Counted from the stretch's first letter, positions 10,025 through 19,731 are shown. The stretch is DNA of 64,000 nt from Candidatus Nitrospira neomarina (GCF_032051675.1 NZ_CP116968.1:4271001-4335000); one strand, 5' to 3'. The notes: generated by a model from the letters alone, not told the origin. Translations and numbers: made by a program.

Positions 10025-11494
10025 ATGAGGACTTTTTATCGATCCTTTACCAGGTTGACAGCAGCGGCTTTGATTGTCGCCATGTCCGCAGCACCAGGGT
10101 TGGCCGCCAAGACCACTCCGGCGACCGACAAAAACACCAACGTACCTGCCGTACCACGGGCCATTCCCGATTTAGTGCCCTATCACCAGTTTGATCCACC
10201 CAAAGGGGTGTTTGATCCCAGCAAGTTGACGATTTCCGGCGACATGCGTGTCCGGCCTGAGTTCCGGACGAATGGGAATTTTAGCAACAACGGGGATTCT
10301 AATTCCTTTTTCACGCAGCAACTCATCCGGTTAGGATTTAACTACGACATTTCCCCGGATGTCGTGTTTTTCCTCCAACCTCAGGTATCAAATAACTTTG
10401 GTGCGATGCCGAACCCATCGAATGTGGGTGGGGCCGGGAATCCCAATTCCACCGATGCGGATCTGTTCCTTCGTCAGGGGTTCATGTTGGTCAGAAATTT
10501 CTTAATGCCAAATTTGACATTGAAAGCTGGTCGACAACTTGTGGTGTGGGGAAATCACCGGATCTTCGGTCACTTTGACTGGAACAACGTCGGGTTTGCC
10601 TTCGATGGTGTGACGATGCGCTATAACCATGCTACCGTGCCGGTGGAATTGGGCTGGTTGCGTGTGGCGGAAGGCAATTGCGTGCAAAATGCTGGCGGAT
10701 GTTCAACCGGGAAGGCCAGTAAGGGTGACGGCGACATTCTGTTCTTACGTCTCCCGATGAAGTTCGGGTCTGTCGCAATCGAACCCGCCTATATCTATGA
10801 AGACGGGGGTTCAACCACGGGAGCCGGTTCCCCGGCCTTCGGTACCGGTGGACAGCAATCCAATCAGGAACGAAGCACCGTCGGTGGCCGTGTCGCGTTC
10901 AAACAGGGAATGTTCGATCTCACGGGAGAAGGTTATTGGCAATTTGGAGAAATCGGGCCTGTCGGGGGAGCGAGTGAGACTCGCATCAATGCGTTGGCCG
11001 GACATTTGGATGGTGGTGTGACGCTGCCGGTTCCGATGCAACCACGGATCGGTTTTGAACTCAATTATGCCACCGGCAGCAGCAATAAGGATGGTGGCCA
11101 TACCTTCAGCCAATTGTTCCCGACGAACCACATTCACTTCGGGTACATGGACTTGATGTCCTGGCAGAATATGTTGAATTATGGCGGGAACTTGCAACTG
11201 CGTCCGACGCCGGAAAGCCATTTCGAAATTGCCGGGCATATCATGCGGTTGGCGAACAAGAGGGACAACTGGTACACGGCTTCTCAGGCCACCTTCTTTA
11301 GCACTCCTGCAGGCAATAACGAAAAGTCCCTGGGTGGAGAAATCGATGTGGTGTACACCTTATTCTTCCAAAACAATCATGTGGGTTGGCAAGTGGGCTA
11401 CGGCCACTTCTTCACCGGGGATTATCTGAAGAAGAACGGATTTGGCACGGCTGATCAGAACTGGGGCTACACCCAACTCTGGATCAACTTCTAA
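10025..11494 (+). CDS. Alginate-export-type outer-membrane channel
   Basis: The frame opens at 9965, but the ATG at 10025 has an excellent AGGAGG site and gives a 489-residue protein with a signal peptide (RLTAAALIVAMSAAPGLAA). The mature part is made of alternating amphipathic beta strands with Gly/Asn-rich turns and ends in aromatic WGYTQLWINF, a terminal strand typical of outer-membrane barrels recognised by BamA. Motifs such as LTLKAGRQLVVWGNHRIFG and FGHFDWNNVGFAFDGV fit the alginate export (AlgE-like) family. Barrels of this family are common in Nitrospira, but the solute is unknown. A strong terminator follows, so it is probably monocistronic and well expressed. Confidence 0.78.
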   Translation: MRTFYRSFTRLTAAALIVAMSAAPGLAAKTTPATDKNTNVPAVPRAIPDLVPYHQFDPPKGVFDPSKLTISGDMRVRPEFRTNGNFSNNGDSNSFFTQQLIRLGFNYDISPDVVFFLQPQVSNNFGAMPNPSNVGGAGNPNSTDADLFLRQGFMLVRNFLMPNLTLKAGRQLVVWGNHRIFGHFDWNNVGFAFDGVTMRYNHATVPVELGWLRVAEGNCVQNAGGCSTGKASKGDGDILFLRLPMKFGSVAIEPAYIYEDGGSTTGAGSPAFGTGGQQSNQERSTVGGRVAFKQGMFDLTGEGYWQFGEIGPVGGASETRINALAGHLDGGVTLPVPMQPRIGFELNYATGSSNKDGGHTFSQLFPTNHIHFGYMDLMSWQNMLNYGGNLQLRPTPESHFEIAGHIMRLANKRDNWYTASQATFFSTPAGNNEKSLGGEIDVVYTLFFQNNHVGWQVGYGHFFTGDYLKKNGFGTADQNWGYTQLWINF

Positions 11495-11541
11495 GAGTTC
11501 TGTTAATTAACAAGGGGACATAACCCTCCCCGTTATCCTGA

Positions 11542-11579
11542 ACGCCCCGGTTGGTATTCCCAGCCGGGGCGTTTTTTTT
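11542..11579 (+). terminator. Rho-independent terminator of the outer-membrane channel gene
   Basis: ACGCCCCGGTTGG pairs with CCAGCCGGGGCGT (13 bp with one G-U) across a five-base loop and is followed by eight T residues. It sits about 48 bases after the stop codon of the barrel gene. Confidence 0.92.
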
Positions 11580-12186
11580 CTTTGCCCTCGCTCGGTGGCT
11601 GACAGGGTTTGGTTTCAATCAGGCAGCCGAGGTCTTTTCTCTCGGAAAGAAACCACAAAATCATTATCACTCAGATCCAGTACCGGCCCTGTACTTTTTT
11701 GAAGTCCGGTATCCTAACGCCACTCTCGGCTAGTGTATTTCAGCAGACATCATTGTCCATGGTCCTCACCATCCGCAAGCGTTCAATACCGGCATTCGAA
11801 TGCGAGCAAAAATTCCTTTCTTTTTAACGATCCATCCATTAAGAATCATTGGGGCCGATAGGTGTTGTTTTGGCCGCAGTTACGCTGCAAGGGTTTGATT
11901 TCCTTTTGAGGACGCGTTCTCTCACAGTTAAAAGCCGGTCGATCTTACCTTCCTGTGTTTGAGCCCTCTGTTTCATCTCAAATTCTGTTTCTTTGCCAGA
12001 TTCGTGGAACAGTATTCTGTGTCACAAGATCTGGTCAGCGCGGCGACGAACAGTCAGATAATTTCATAAGTCATTGAAAAAAATGAAGATATATTGTGCT
12101 ATTTTTCACTGGCATTAGGCTTGTATTAGTCAGGAATGTGAAAGAACCCCTCTCTCCACAATTTTATCGGAAAGGTTCATAACACG
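11580..12186. other. Long intergenic region with a candidate promoter for the DUF3047 gene
   Basis: About 600 bases with no convincing gene; short open frames here lack ribosome binding sites. A candidate sigma-70 promoter lies at 12074-12102: TTGAAA, a 17-base spacer, then TGCTAT, about 85 bases before the DUF3047 start. The 11680-11780 part has mixed composition and no recognisable protein remnant. Confidence 0.4.
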
Positions 12187-13005
12187 ATGCGAACTCATAA
12201 AATTTATTTGACCTTCCTTCTGGGAGGAGTGGGTGTGTTGGGCTGTGTTATTTTTGGGTTTGTACCGACAACTTATGGCGCCACGACGCCCATTCCCTCT
12301 TTATATGAACCGACATCATTATCCCGTCTGGAGGCTTTGCCTCATAGGTGGTCTTTGAAAGTGTGGGAAGGGATAGGACAGGTTCAGGTGGTGCAGGAGG
12401 ATCATAGAAAAGTCTTGCGTCTTGAAACCGAGCAGGGATGTATTAGTCTGTTCCGTTCGCTGACGGTAAATCTTGAAGCAAGTCCTGTTGTCTCCTGGGA
12501 ATGGAACGTGCTTACGTTACCTACGGCCGTAGCGAGTAGCCAATCTTCACGAGACGATCACGGGGCCGCCTTATACTTGGTATTTTCATCCAGGGAGGCG
12601 CCAAGCAGGAAGACCATTCTTGGATATATTTGGGACAATGCTCGTCCGGTGGGGACAATCCTTGTACACCCCAAAGATCCGTCAGTTCATTATGTGATCG
12701 TGCGCAGCGGGCCTTCCCAGCTAGGAACGTGGTTCACAGAAGAACGGAATGTGCTTGCCGATTATCGCAGTATCTTTGGAGAGGAACCCTCAATTTTAGA
12801 GGGCATGTCCTTAGTGGTGGATTCGGATCAGACAGGGTCGAAAGCTGCCACTTTATTCGGCCCAATCGCCTTTCATTCCGAATTCAAGTTAGCCAGGGAG
12901 ATACCGGATCAGGGGGATGAGCCGTCCCAGGGGACTTCAAAGAATAAACTGCTTGGGGCTCTTCTGATGTATTTGGGATTGAAGCACTCACAAGGGACCA
13001 ACTAA
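12187..13005 (+). CDS. DUF3047 family exported protein
   Basis: A 272-residue protein. The N-terminus (LTFLLGGVGVLGCVIFGFVPTTYGA) is a signal sequence, and a C-terminal amphipathic tail follows the main domain. The conserved DUF3047 pattern is visible: a core ending in ISLFRSLTVNLEASPVVSWEWNV, then DDHGAALYLVF, TILGYIWDN and FTEERNVLADYRSIFGEEP, and finally a DSDQTGS loop. The fold is thought to be a beta-sandwich of carbohydrate-binding type, but the family function is unknown. ATG at 12187 follows GGAAAGGTT. It lies alone between long gaps. Confidence 0.82.
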   Translation: MRTHKIYLTFLLGGVGVLGCVIFGFVPTTYGATTPIPSLYEPTSLSRLEALPHRWSLKVWEGIGQVQVVQEDHRKVLRLETEQGCISLFRSLTVNLEASPVVSWEWNVLTLPTAVASSQSSRDDHGAALYLVFSSREAPSRKTILGYIWDNARPVGTILVHPKDPSVHYVIVRSGPSQLGTWFTEERNVLADYRSIFGEEPSILEGMSLVVDSDQTGSKAATLFGPIAFHSEFKLAREIPDQGDEPSQGTSKNKLLGALLMYLGLKHSQGTN

Positions 13006-13169
13006 TGTTTCTTGCTCATTCATATGGATTCCATCCCTGGCTTCCTGTCCATTGGATGATTTTAGGAGCCTCAAAATGTGTTTTACCCCACAACCCATGT
13101 ATAAATTGGTTGTATTCCTCAAACAGGTAACGTGGCTGGGACTAAAAATATTTTGGGATGATGAGTTGG

Positions 13170-14264
13170 CTACCTGGAGGATGGTTTTCTGGGTCCTGGT
13201 TGAATTTCAGCGCGGATGGTATGGGTTCCAGGCGGCAGGCCTTCCGAAAGGATGATTCCGATGATCAACTCACCTTGGACGTGTTCGGTCACCTGACCCA
13301 ATCGTCCCCGTATTTCTGCGGTCCGCTTTTCACCCGGCTTAAATGATCCTAGGGGAACGGGAAGAGGGGCTACCCGTTTAAAAGCCTCAACCAAAATAGG
13401 GGTCCCACGTAACTCCACATAGGCCGATGGAATGGATGTTTCGCTGGCATTGGTCGTTTCAATTAACAGGATGATGGCCTCTCCGCCCTCCAATACCAGA
13501 TTGCGGTTGGCATCAATTAATTTGGTTCTAAATTGAACTGATGGGCTTGCCACGGGTTGGGCGGTGGGCGGCACGCCTACAGCCGGACCTTGAAGAGCCG
13601 GCGCAGGGGATCCTGGTTGCGGGGCGACGGGTTGCTGGCCGGTATTGAGTTGGACCAATTGGGGGAGAACTCCTATCATCTGTTTAGCCAGAGTTTCAGC
13701 GGCGTCTTCTACTGTTCCGTCAATTTGACCGGTGTGGCAGGAGACGGATTGGCTTGTGAGTTCCGGCACCCATAGCCTGACTTTCTGGTGGTAGCTCAGG
13801 GGGCTCTGGGCAAGAGCGGTGCCGTTCGCATCTTCATAGACGGCGTGGAGTTTCAGATCTACAAAGACATCGTACCGATCTTCTTGTCCCGAACGGGTTA
13901 CTGGATCGAATCCAAATTCCTGGAGACTCAGGACGATTCGATAGCCATCGGGAGAAACGCCTTGCGCCTCTCCGACGGGGGGCTCGGCTCTCACGCCATC
14001 GAATTGTTCTTGGCCGATCTGGAGAAATGTTTTGGATATGATCTCCCCTACCGGAATCGTATAAGGCAACCCACACCCACCCACGGTCTGAGTATGGGTC
14101 AGAAGATTGGGTGCAAAGGCGTAGGTGATCGTGACAGGGATTCTTGGTTCATGTTTATCTTCGTGAGTCAGGCGGGGAATGGAGAGTTTGTCGCAGGCGG
14201 GAAGAACGGACAGGATAACCACGAGTAAGACATAATGGAAAAATTTTTTAAGCAGTGGGCACAC
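13170..14264 (-). CDS. Lipoprotein with C-terminal immunoglobulin-like domain
   Basis: Starts at a GTG (14264) after a TAAGG site; the N-terminus is a lipoprotein signal with lipobox VLPAC, so the mature protein is lipid-anchored at Cys24. Residues 30-205 form a mixed alpha/beta domain (contains GEIISKTFLQIGQEQFDGV and YDVFVDLKLHAVYED), resembling periplasmic domains seen in other small outer-membrane lipoproteins. A Pro/Ala/Gln linker follows (about 212-240). The last 120 residues look like an Ig/CARDB-like beta sandwich (LIDANRNLVLEGGEAIILLI, then GSFKPGEKRTAEI). No exact family recognised. It is divergent from two further lipoprotein genes, suggesting a shared envelope theme. Confidence 0.75.
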   Translation of the reverse strand: MCPLLKKFFHYVLLVVILSVLPACDKLSIPRLTHEDKHEPRIPVTITYAFAPNLLTHTQTVGGCGLPYTIPVGEIISKTFLQIGQEQFDGVRAEPPVGEAQGVSPDGYRIVLSLQEFGFDPVTRSGQEDRYDVFVDLKLHAVYEDANGTALAQSPLSYHQKVRLWVPELTSQSVSCHTGQIDGTVEDAAETLAKQMIGVLPQLVQLNTGQQPVAPQPGSPAPALQGPAVGVPPTAQPVASPSVQFRTKLIDANRNLVLEGGEAIILLIETTNASETSIPSAYVELRGTPILVEAFKRVAPLPVPLGSFKPGEKRTAEIRGRLGQVTEHVQGELIIGIILSEGLPPGTHTIRAEIQPGPRKPSSR

Positions 14265-14615
14265 CGCCTTACCCTACCCCAAGATCCTGAAAGATGGCAA
14301 CTGGATCCCGTGTTTTTTCAGAGACTTTCCTCTTGCTTTGGCAGGTCCGAATCTTAAGCGGGTATCCGGTTGTCAAGATAAACAATAAATAGCCTGAGAG
14401 TGAAAGAAAGTGAAAACCATGGGAGACAGAGAGGAAGATCTGGGAAGCAACAGTATGGATAATCCAGAGAGGACAATGGATCCCGGCCTTCAGCTTGGCA
14501 GCTTTTGACAGATATCACCTTCACGGGTTTTTCTGTTCTTGACGATCCTTGATTCAAGGGAGGAGAATTTAACATTCAGACGGCCATTTTTTTCTTAACC
14601 AATGGAGGCTTCATT
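14265..14615. other. Divergent promoter region between lipoprotein genes
   Basis: Holds the promoters of the minus-strand lipoprotein and the plus-strand lipoprotein pair. On the minus strand there is a perfect TTGACA at 14376-14371, but the -10 is unclear. On the plus strand a TTGACG lies at about 14538. No gene is visible here. Confidence 0.4.
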
Positions 14616-15386
14616 ATGTGGCGTCACATCTGGTTGATTGTCGGGTTCCTCTCTGCTTTTTCTTTCTTGGGCTGTTCGTTGGATAACACTCCCAAACGAT
14701 TGCCGGCTTACCTGCCCCAACCTTCCGGTCTGTCAGGCGGGAGCGTGGCAACAATGGCGCTTCCCGCCGAAGGAGTGACCGCCGTCTTAGTCGTTCTGAA
14801 CGATTCGGGATTTGAAAAATCAGCTCCTGAACTTCGCCGAGGGACGTTGGAGAATCTTGGGGAACACCTGAAGACGGAAATTCAAAAACAGTTACCGATT
14901 CAAATTCATTCGGTCGTGTATCCGGATGATGTGAAACCCAAGGGCTCCGTGGACCCATTCATTCAATTGGGGAAGGAGCAGCACGTGCCCTATCTTTTGT
15001 TGGCGGTATTATCCAGTTCCGAGTATGAGGTCTTTGATCGTTTTCCAATGGGCGGGTTGCAGCAGCCGACGGGTATGCGGGGTGGGGGAATGCCAGGGTA
15101 TCGTGCGGAAAATTATGCCCGTCTGGAACTGGCTTTACTGGATATCCAGACAGGTCAATCGGTGGTCTCTACGGATGGTCAAGCATGGGCGACCCTTGAA
15201 CGGCTGGTTGTCCCGATTGAATCGAATGTATATCCCGTGGTCCGACGGGCTCAGACCCAACCTCCCATTTATCCCAATTCAGAGGGTGAAGAGTATGAAA
15301 CGCTTCGATGGGTTTCCGGACAGGATGCCATTGCCCAGGCGGTGATGCATTTAGAAATGTTATGGAGGAAGAATCAGGCGGCTTAA
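14616..15386 (+). CDS. Lipoprotein of unknown function
   Basis: A 256-residue product with a type II signal peptide: WLIVGFLSAFSFLGCS with lipid attachment at Cys20. The mature part starts with a Pro-rich linker, then a domain beginning VTAVLVVLNDSGFEKSAP, whose strand-then-helix layout resembles nucleotide-free CsgG/GNA1162-type envelope lipoproteins. A glycine-rich loop (MRGGGMPGY) separates it from a helix-rich end. GGAGG precedes the ATG by 10 bases. Its stop is four bases before the next lipoprotein start, so the two are an operon. Function not known. Confidence 0.78.
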   Translation: MWRHIWLIVGFLSAFSFLGCSLDNTPKRLPAYLPQPSGLSGGSVATMALPAEGVTAVLVVLNDSGFEKSAPELRRGTLENLGEHLKTEIQKQLPIQIHSVVYPDDVKPKGSVDPFIQLGKEQHVPYLLLAVLSSSEYEVFDRFPMGGLQQPTGMRGGGMPGYRAENYARLELALLDIQTGQSVVSTDGQAWATLERLVVPIESNVYPVVRRAQTQPPIYPNSEGEEYETLRWVSGQDAIAQAVMHLEMLWRKNQAA

Positions 15387-15390
15387 ACCG

Positions 15391-16080
15391 ATGACCCTTT
15401 CAACAGTATTGTTTACCTGTGCGTTGGTTTCCATGCTGGCGGGGTGTGGGGCTGGTTCCACACCCCGTCTGATGGATCTTGTCGGAAAGAAGGCCTTTGA
15501 ATCACAGGAATTATCTCACAAGAGCGGTGAGTGGCCCCGGGTCCCTACGATTGGTCTCGTCGTGCATGCAGATGCCACCGCCCAGAATGCCGCTCCGGTG
15601 ATCATTCCCGAGTATCTTGAGACGCTTACACGACGCACCGAAGATTTTCTGAGACGGCGTTGTTCTTTTCAGAACATTATGACTTTTCCACGGTTGTCTC
15701 AGCCGGTAAACTTTTCCCAAGAATTGAAAGTCCAAGGCCAACACTTTGGCGTCCCTTATGAAATTGTCGTGGTGTTCTCAAGTCGTGAGAACACTGGTCC
15801 CGTAAAAATTGGAGAAGCGACGATGATGAATCAAATGGGCGGGTTGGTCATTGAAAATTCAGCAATAGCTGAGGTGGGTCTTCTTCGCCTCTCGGATTTT
15901 CAAATGGTCTATTGGACGCAGGGGGCGGCATCTGAAGTTTTAGAACAACTGGATGTTCCTATTGGGAAAAATCGCCCTTCCCCGATGGAGGCTCGGGACA
16001 TGTTAAGAGCCCGAGCCGGGCAACAGGCTCTCGACCGGGCGCTGGAAGACCTGGGGGCCGAATGTGAGCCTGCGGTGTGA
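15391..16080 (+). CDS. Second lipoprotein of the pair
   Basis: A 229-residue product with lipobox MLAGC near residue 19. The mature domain contains WPRVPTIGLVVHADATAQNA and a DFLRRRCSFQNIMTFP stretch, followed by FGVPYEIVVVFSSRE. The layout (strand, helix carrying a Cys, strand) parallels that of the preceding protein, so the two may be distant paralogues, though identity is low. The gene starts four bases after its partner's stop codon, which implies translational coupling, and it converges with yajQ only 15 bases away. No named family recognised. Confidence 0.76.
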   Translation: MTLSTVLFTCALVSMLAGCGAGSTPRLMDLVGKKAFESQELSHKSGEWPRVPTIGLVVHADATAQNAAPVIIPEYLETLTRRTEDFLRRRCSFQNIMTFPRLSQPVNFSQELKVQGQHFGVPYEIVVVFSSRENTGPVKIGEATMMNQMGGLVIENSAIAEVGLLRLSDFQMVYWTQGAASEVLEQLDVPIGKNRPSPMEARDMLRARAGQQALDRALEDLGAECEPAV

Positions 16081-16094
16081 CCCACGATTGTCCC

Positions 16095-16592
16095 TTACCG
16101 ATAGTTTTCAAATTGCAGATCGAGTCCGAAATCCTGTTCTTTGAGATGTTTCATGACGGCTTGAAGTTCGTCTTTGCTTTTGCTTTGCACCCTGACTTGT
16201 TCCCCTTGAATTTGTCCCTGGGCTTTGAATTTTGCCTCTTTAATCGATTTAGTGATGGCTTTAGCCTTGTCTTCGGGAAGCCCGCTCTGAATGGTAATGG
16301 TTTGGCGTACAGTTCCGCCTAGGGCTTCTTCCACTTTCCCATACGTCAGCCCTTTCAAGGACACGTTACGTTTGACGCATTTGGACTTAAGGATATCCAA
16401 GACCGCGTTGAGTTTGTAGTCATCATCCGAAATCACCACTAATTGCTTGTCCTTTTCTTTTAATGTCAATTCGGTTTTGGATCCTTTGAAGTCAAAGCGT
16501 TGTCCGACTTCTTTTTCTGTTTGATCCACCACATTTTTCATTTCCTGCATGTCGATGCGAGAAATGACGTCGAAGGAATAGTTGTCCGCCAT
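16095..16592 (-). CDS. yajQ: YajQ family nucleotide-binding protein
   Basis: A 165-residue protein of the family length, starting MADNYSFDVISRIDMQEMKN and including the RFDFKGSKTELTL and VKRNVSLKGLTYGKVEEALGG stretches that define YajQ/UPF0234. Some members bind cyclic di-GMP and act with transcription factors in virulence or motility control; others were first described as nucleotide-binding, so the exact role is open. AAAGGAGG lies three to ten bases before the ATG. It is 36 bases downstream of cstA on the same strand and is probably co-transcribed with it. Confidence 0.94.
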   Translation of the reverse strand: MADNYSFDVISRIDMQEMKNVVDQTEKEVGQRFDFKGSKTELTLKEKDKQLVVISDDDYKLNAVLDILKSKCVKRNVSLKGLTYGKVEEALGGTVRQTITIQSGLPEDKAKAITKSIKEAKFKAQGQIQGEQVRVQSKSKDELQAVMKHLKEQDFGLDLQFENYR

Positions 16593-16628
16593 AAGCCTCC
16601 TTTCAAGTTGTTGTGACAGACCCCTGGA

Positions 16629-18578
16629 TTAGCAGCACCGTCCTGCGGGAAGTTGAATGCCTTCGCCTTCGATCACTTCGGTGCTGTTCAGTGGTTGTTT
16701 GTGTATAAGATACCCGTACCATTTTCTGGCGCTGTCTGTGAGGACAATGAGTGCGAGTATGGCCACCAGGCCCACGAGGGAGGCATTGATGGCCATGGTC
16801 AGGCTTTGCGCCCCGTCTGTTGAGAGCGCCCGACTGATAAAGATCACCAGGAGTTCATAGCATCCGGCCAGCGTGATCACGCCAACAAACACCATCGGGA
16901 TCACCGTCACCCACAGATAGGATGTTTTGTTCATCTTGATGAGCACGGTCGTGGCAATACAGAGCGCGAGCATCCCGAGTAATTGATTGGCTGCGCCAAA
17001 CATAGGCCAGATGGTCGCAATGGATCCGGTGCCAATGAGATACCCCCACGCCCCAACCACGAACAGACTGGCGCCTAATACCCCGGGCCACCAATTGATC
17101 TGTTTGAGCGGGGTGTAGAATCGTCCCCCTAATTCCTGAACCAGGTAACGGGCGACCCGTGTCCCAGCATCAATGGTGGTCAAAATGAACAGGGCCTCGA
17201 ACAAGAGCGCGAATTGATACCAGTAGGCCATGAGCCCGGACATCCCCGGCAAGCTTGAAAAAATCGAGGCCATGCCAACGGCGAGGGATACCGCACCTCC
17301 CGGACGGCCCGATACATCTACCTCAACAAGCGTGGAGAGTTCCATAATGTGGGCCGTTGGAAATCCCATAGTTTGCAGGGTATCTGTGGACAGGCTGGTG
17401 TTGATGGCAAAATAATCTCCGGGAACGAGAAGGCAGGCGGCGATGAGCGCCACAACTCCGACAAAGCTTTCCAGAAGCATGGCACCGTAGCCGACGATGG
17501 CCTGAGATTCCCGACTGATCAACTTGGGCGTCGTCCCTGATGAGACCAGGGAATGAAAGCCGGAAATGGCCCCACAGGCAATGGTAATAAAGAGAAAGGG
17601 AAACAGCGTTCCTGGAATGATCGGTCCATTGCCCGCCGTAAATATGGTGGTGCGAGGCATTTCAATGGTGGGCGCGAGCACTATCACGCCGACGGCCAGA
17701 AGGGCGACCACACCCAATTTCATAAATGTTGAGAGATAATCCCGGGGCACTAATAACATCCAGACGGGGAGGACTGAGGCAAGAAATCCATATGCCGCAA
17801 GGCTCCATGTGAGCGTGGTGCGGTCCCATAAAAACCATTCAGCCCATTCTGATTGTGCCACGGTTCTGCCGACGAGAATGGCCACGATCAAAAGTCCTAA
17901 CCCAATCAGTGTCATTTCCCCGACTTGTCCCTGGCGAAATTTTTGAAGGTAGAGTCCCATGAGCAGAGCGATGGGAATGGTCATGACGATGGTAAACGTG
18001 CCCCAGGCATTGTGATACAGCGCATTGACCACTGCCAGGCCTAATCCGGCTAGCGCGACGACCACGATAAAGAGCACGGCAATCGCCGTGGCCATCCCGG
18101 TGATGGGACCTAATTCAGCATGGGCGATCTCCGGGAGTGAACGGCCATTTCGCCGCATGGAGGCGACAAGGATTATAAAATCCTGAACTGCGCCTGCCAG
18201 AACCGCGCCAATGACAATCCATAAAAACCCCGGGAGAAAGCCAAATTGTGCCGCCAATACGGGACCGAGTAATGGGCCGGCTCCGGCGATAGCCGCAAAA
18301 TGATGGCCGAAGAGAATGTATTTGTTGGCGGGATAGAAATTGGTGCCGTCCTCCAGCCGGTGGGCGGGAGTGCGACGTCGATCGTCCAGATTCATGACTT
18401 GCTGTGCCAAAAATCGGCCATAGAACCGGTAGGCCAATACGTAGAAGCAGGAGGCGGCGACCACGAGCCAGAGTCCGTTCACCTTTTCGTGAGGATTGAC
18501 TAGGCCTACGACATGGCCGAAGGCGACGGCACAGAGTCCGGCGAGTCCGAGCCATCCGATCTTGTTCCATACAGACAT
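16629..18578 (-). CDS. cstA: Carbon starvation protein CstA-type transporter
   Basis: An inner-membrane protein of about 649 residues with some 16 hydrophobic helices. CstA proteins take up peptides or pyruvate. Family hallmarks are YRFYGRFLAQQVMNLDDRRRTPAH, the NKYILFGHHFAAIAGAGPLLGP segment, the ITIACGAISGFHSLVSSGTTPKLI region and GMSGLMAYWYQFALLFEALFI. I start at 18578 because AGGA lies eight bases upstream; an ATG three codons earlier (18587) has no such site. The extreme C-terminus ends in two cysteines. It sits between a PGPGW membrane protein and yajQ on the same strand, a probable three-gene operon. Confidence 0.95.
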   Translation of the reverse strand: MSVWNKIGWLGLAGLCAVAFGHVVGLVNPHEKVNGLWLVVAASCFYVLAYRFYGRFLAQQVMNLDDRRRTPAHRLEDGTNFYPANKYILFGHHFAAIAGAGPLLGPVLAAQFGFLPGFLWIVIGAVLAGAVQDFIILVASMRRNGRSLPEIAHAELGPITGMATAIAVLFIVVVALAGLGLAVVNALYHNAWGTFTIVMTIPIALLMGLYLQKFRQGQVGEMTLIGLGLLIVAILVGRTVAQSEWAEWFLWDRTTLTWSLAAYGFLASVLPVWMLLVPRDYLSTFMKLGVVALLAVGVIVLAPTIEMPRTTIFTAGNGPIIPGTLFPFLFITIACGAISGFHSLVSSGTTPKLISRESQAIVGYGAMLLESFVGVVALIAACLLVPGDYFAINTSLSTDTLQTMGFPTAHIMELSTLVEVDVSGRPGGAVSLAVGMASIFSSLPGMSGLMAYWYQFALLFEALFILTTIDAGTRVARYLVQELGGRFYTPLKQINWWPGVLGASLFVVGAWGYLIGTGSIATIWPMFGAANQLLGMLALCIATTVLIKMNKTSYLWVTVIPMVFVGVITLAGCYELLVIFISRALSTDGAQSLTMAINASLVGLVAILALIVLTDSARKWYGYLIHKQPLNSTEVIEGEGIQLPAGRCC

Positions 18579-18651
18579 GGGGGCCATCCTATCAATGGGA
18601 GAAAAGGGTGTAAACGGGTGTTGACTGGGAGAGCTTCAGGTCGACGTGAGG

Positions 18652-19092
18652 TTAGGTCGGGGTGTTTTCATGAAACACAAACGGCAGTTTGCCCGCTTTT
18701 TCTCGCATGGCGTTGATGGCGTTAAGAATCTGGGGTTGTCGAATGAGTTTTTGTTCGACACGGTGTTTTCCCGGAAAATCCAGAAACAAGATACCCAGAA
18801 CCATTGTGAGGATACCTTGTCCTGGTAAAACCAGCATGGCAATTCCGGCTACAAGAAAAATGAGTCCCAGGCCGTTTTTCAACATCAAGCCAATGGCGCG
18901 AATAATTGGATGATGATTGGCAAACCACTTGCGGTGGCCGTGATTGTCGAAGTAATCAGGTGGCAGGCGAATTAACATAGCAGGGATCGCAATAAGGGTT
19001 CCGACAAACGCAATTAGGGAAAGAGTGATCATGCCGACCCAGATTTCCCTGGGAACCCAAGATTCGGCAAATTGAATTAATTGATCAATCAT
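18652..19092 (-). CDS. PGPGW-family membrane protein
   Basis: A 146-residue protein with one membrane span at about 17-40 (VGMITLSLIAFVGTLIAIP) and a hairpin at about 70-100 containing GLIFLVAGIAMLVLPGQGIL. The LPGQGIL turn with its following glycine-rich helix and FPGKH fits the putative transmembrane PGPGW family. An amphipathic basic tail ends the protein. It is immediately upstream of cstA on the same strand, so it may be an accessory of that transporter, but this is only neighbourhood inference. Function unknown. Confidence 0.8.
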   Translation of the reverse strand: MIDQLIQFAESWVPREIWVGMITLSLIAFVGTLIAIPAMLIRLPPDYFDNHGHRKWFANHHPIIRAIGLMLKNGLGLIFLVAGIAMLVLPGQGILTMVLGILFLDFPGKHRVEQKLIRQPQILNAINAMREKAGKLPFVFHENTPT

Positions 19093-19236
19093 GGTTGGTC
19101 ATGATGTCTTAAAAATATTAGGCACTCACGCGGTAGATGTGGTAGGAAAGGGTCCAATTGTACTCTGAAAAATATACACTTTATAATTGCTTAATGGTAT
19201 TGGTGGTTTTCAAAGCCAATAATTGGGTGAGGCAGG

Positions 19237-19728
19237 ATGGTACAGTATTGGTTGTTCAAATCAGAGCCGACAACATTTTCCATTGATGATCTGGTTCACT
19301 CTCCCCGTAAGACCACATGTTGGGAAGGCGTACGTAATTACCAGGCTAGGAATTTCCTTAAATCCATGAATGTTGGGGATTTGGGATTTTTTTACCATAG
19401 CAATACTGACCCTCCAGCTATAGTTGGAATCGTGAAAGTGGTTAAGGCCGCGTATCCCGACTCTTTTGCCTTCGATTCAAGGAGCCGATATTTCGATCCG
19501 CGTAGTGCTCCGGATTCGCCCCGTTGGTTCCTTGTGGATGTCCAGTTCGTTGAAAAGTTTCCTCAAGCCTTGCATTTGGATCAGTTGCGGGCCGTTAAGG
19601 GATTAGAAAAAATGGAATTGCTTCGTAAAGGTTCCAGGCTTTCGATTCAACCAGTGCGTCCGGATGAATGGCAACGGGTGTTGGATTTTGCTCAACATAA
19701 TACAAAACATTCGTCTGTTCCAAAGTAG
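19237..19728 (+). CDS. EVE domain protein
   Basis: A 163-residue single-domain protein with the EVE signature: QYWLFKSEPTTFSIDDL at the N-terminus, TCWEGVRNYQARNFLKSM in the middle and IVGIVKVVKAAYPD. EVE domains are PUA-like folds that read modified bases; stand-alone bacterial forms resemble human THYN1. GGCAGG precedes the ATG. It is convergent with the YciI gene, with a candidate bidirectional hairpin between. Ligand and role are unknown; the domain also appears in modified-base restriction systems, but no restriction genes are close. Confidence 0.93.
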   Translation: MVQYWLFKSEPTTFSIDDLVHSPRKTTCWEGVRNYQARNFLKSMNVGDLGFFYHSNTDPPAIVGIVKVVKAAYPDSFAFDSRSRYFDPRSAPDSPRWFLVDVQFVEKFPQALHLDQLRAVKGLEKMELLRKGSRLSIQPVRPDEWQRVLDFAQHNTKHSSVPK

Positions 19729-19731
19729 ACC

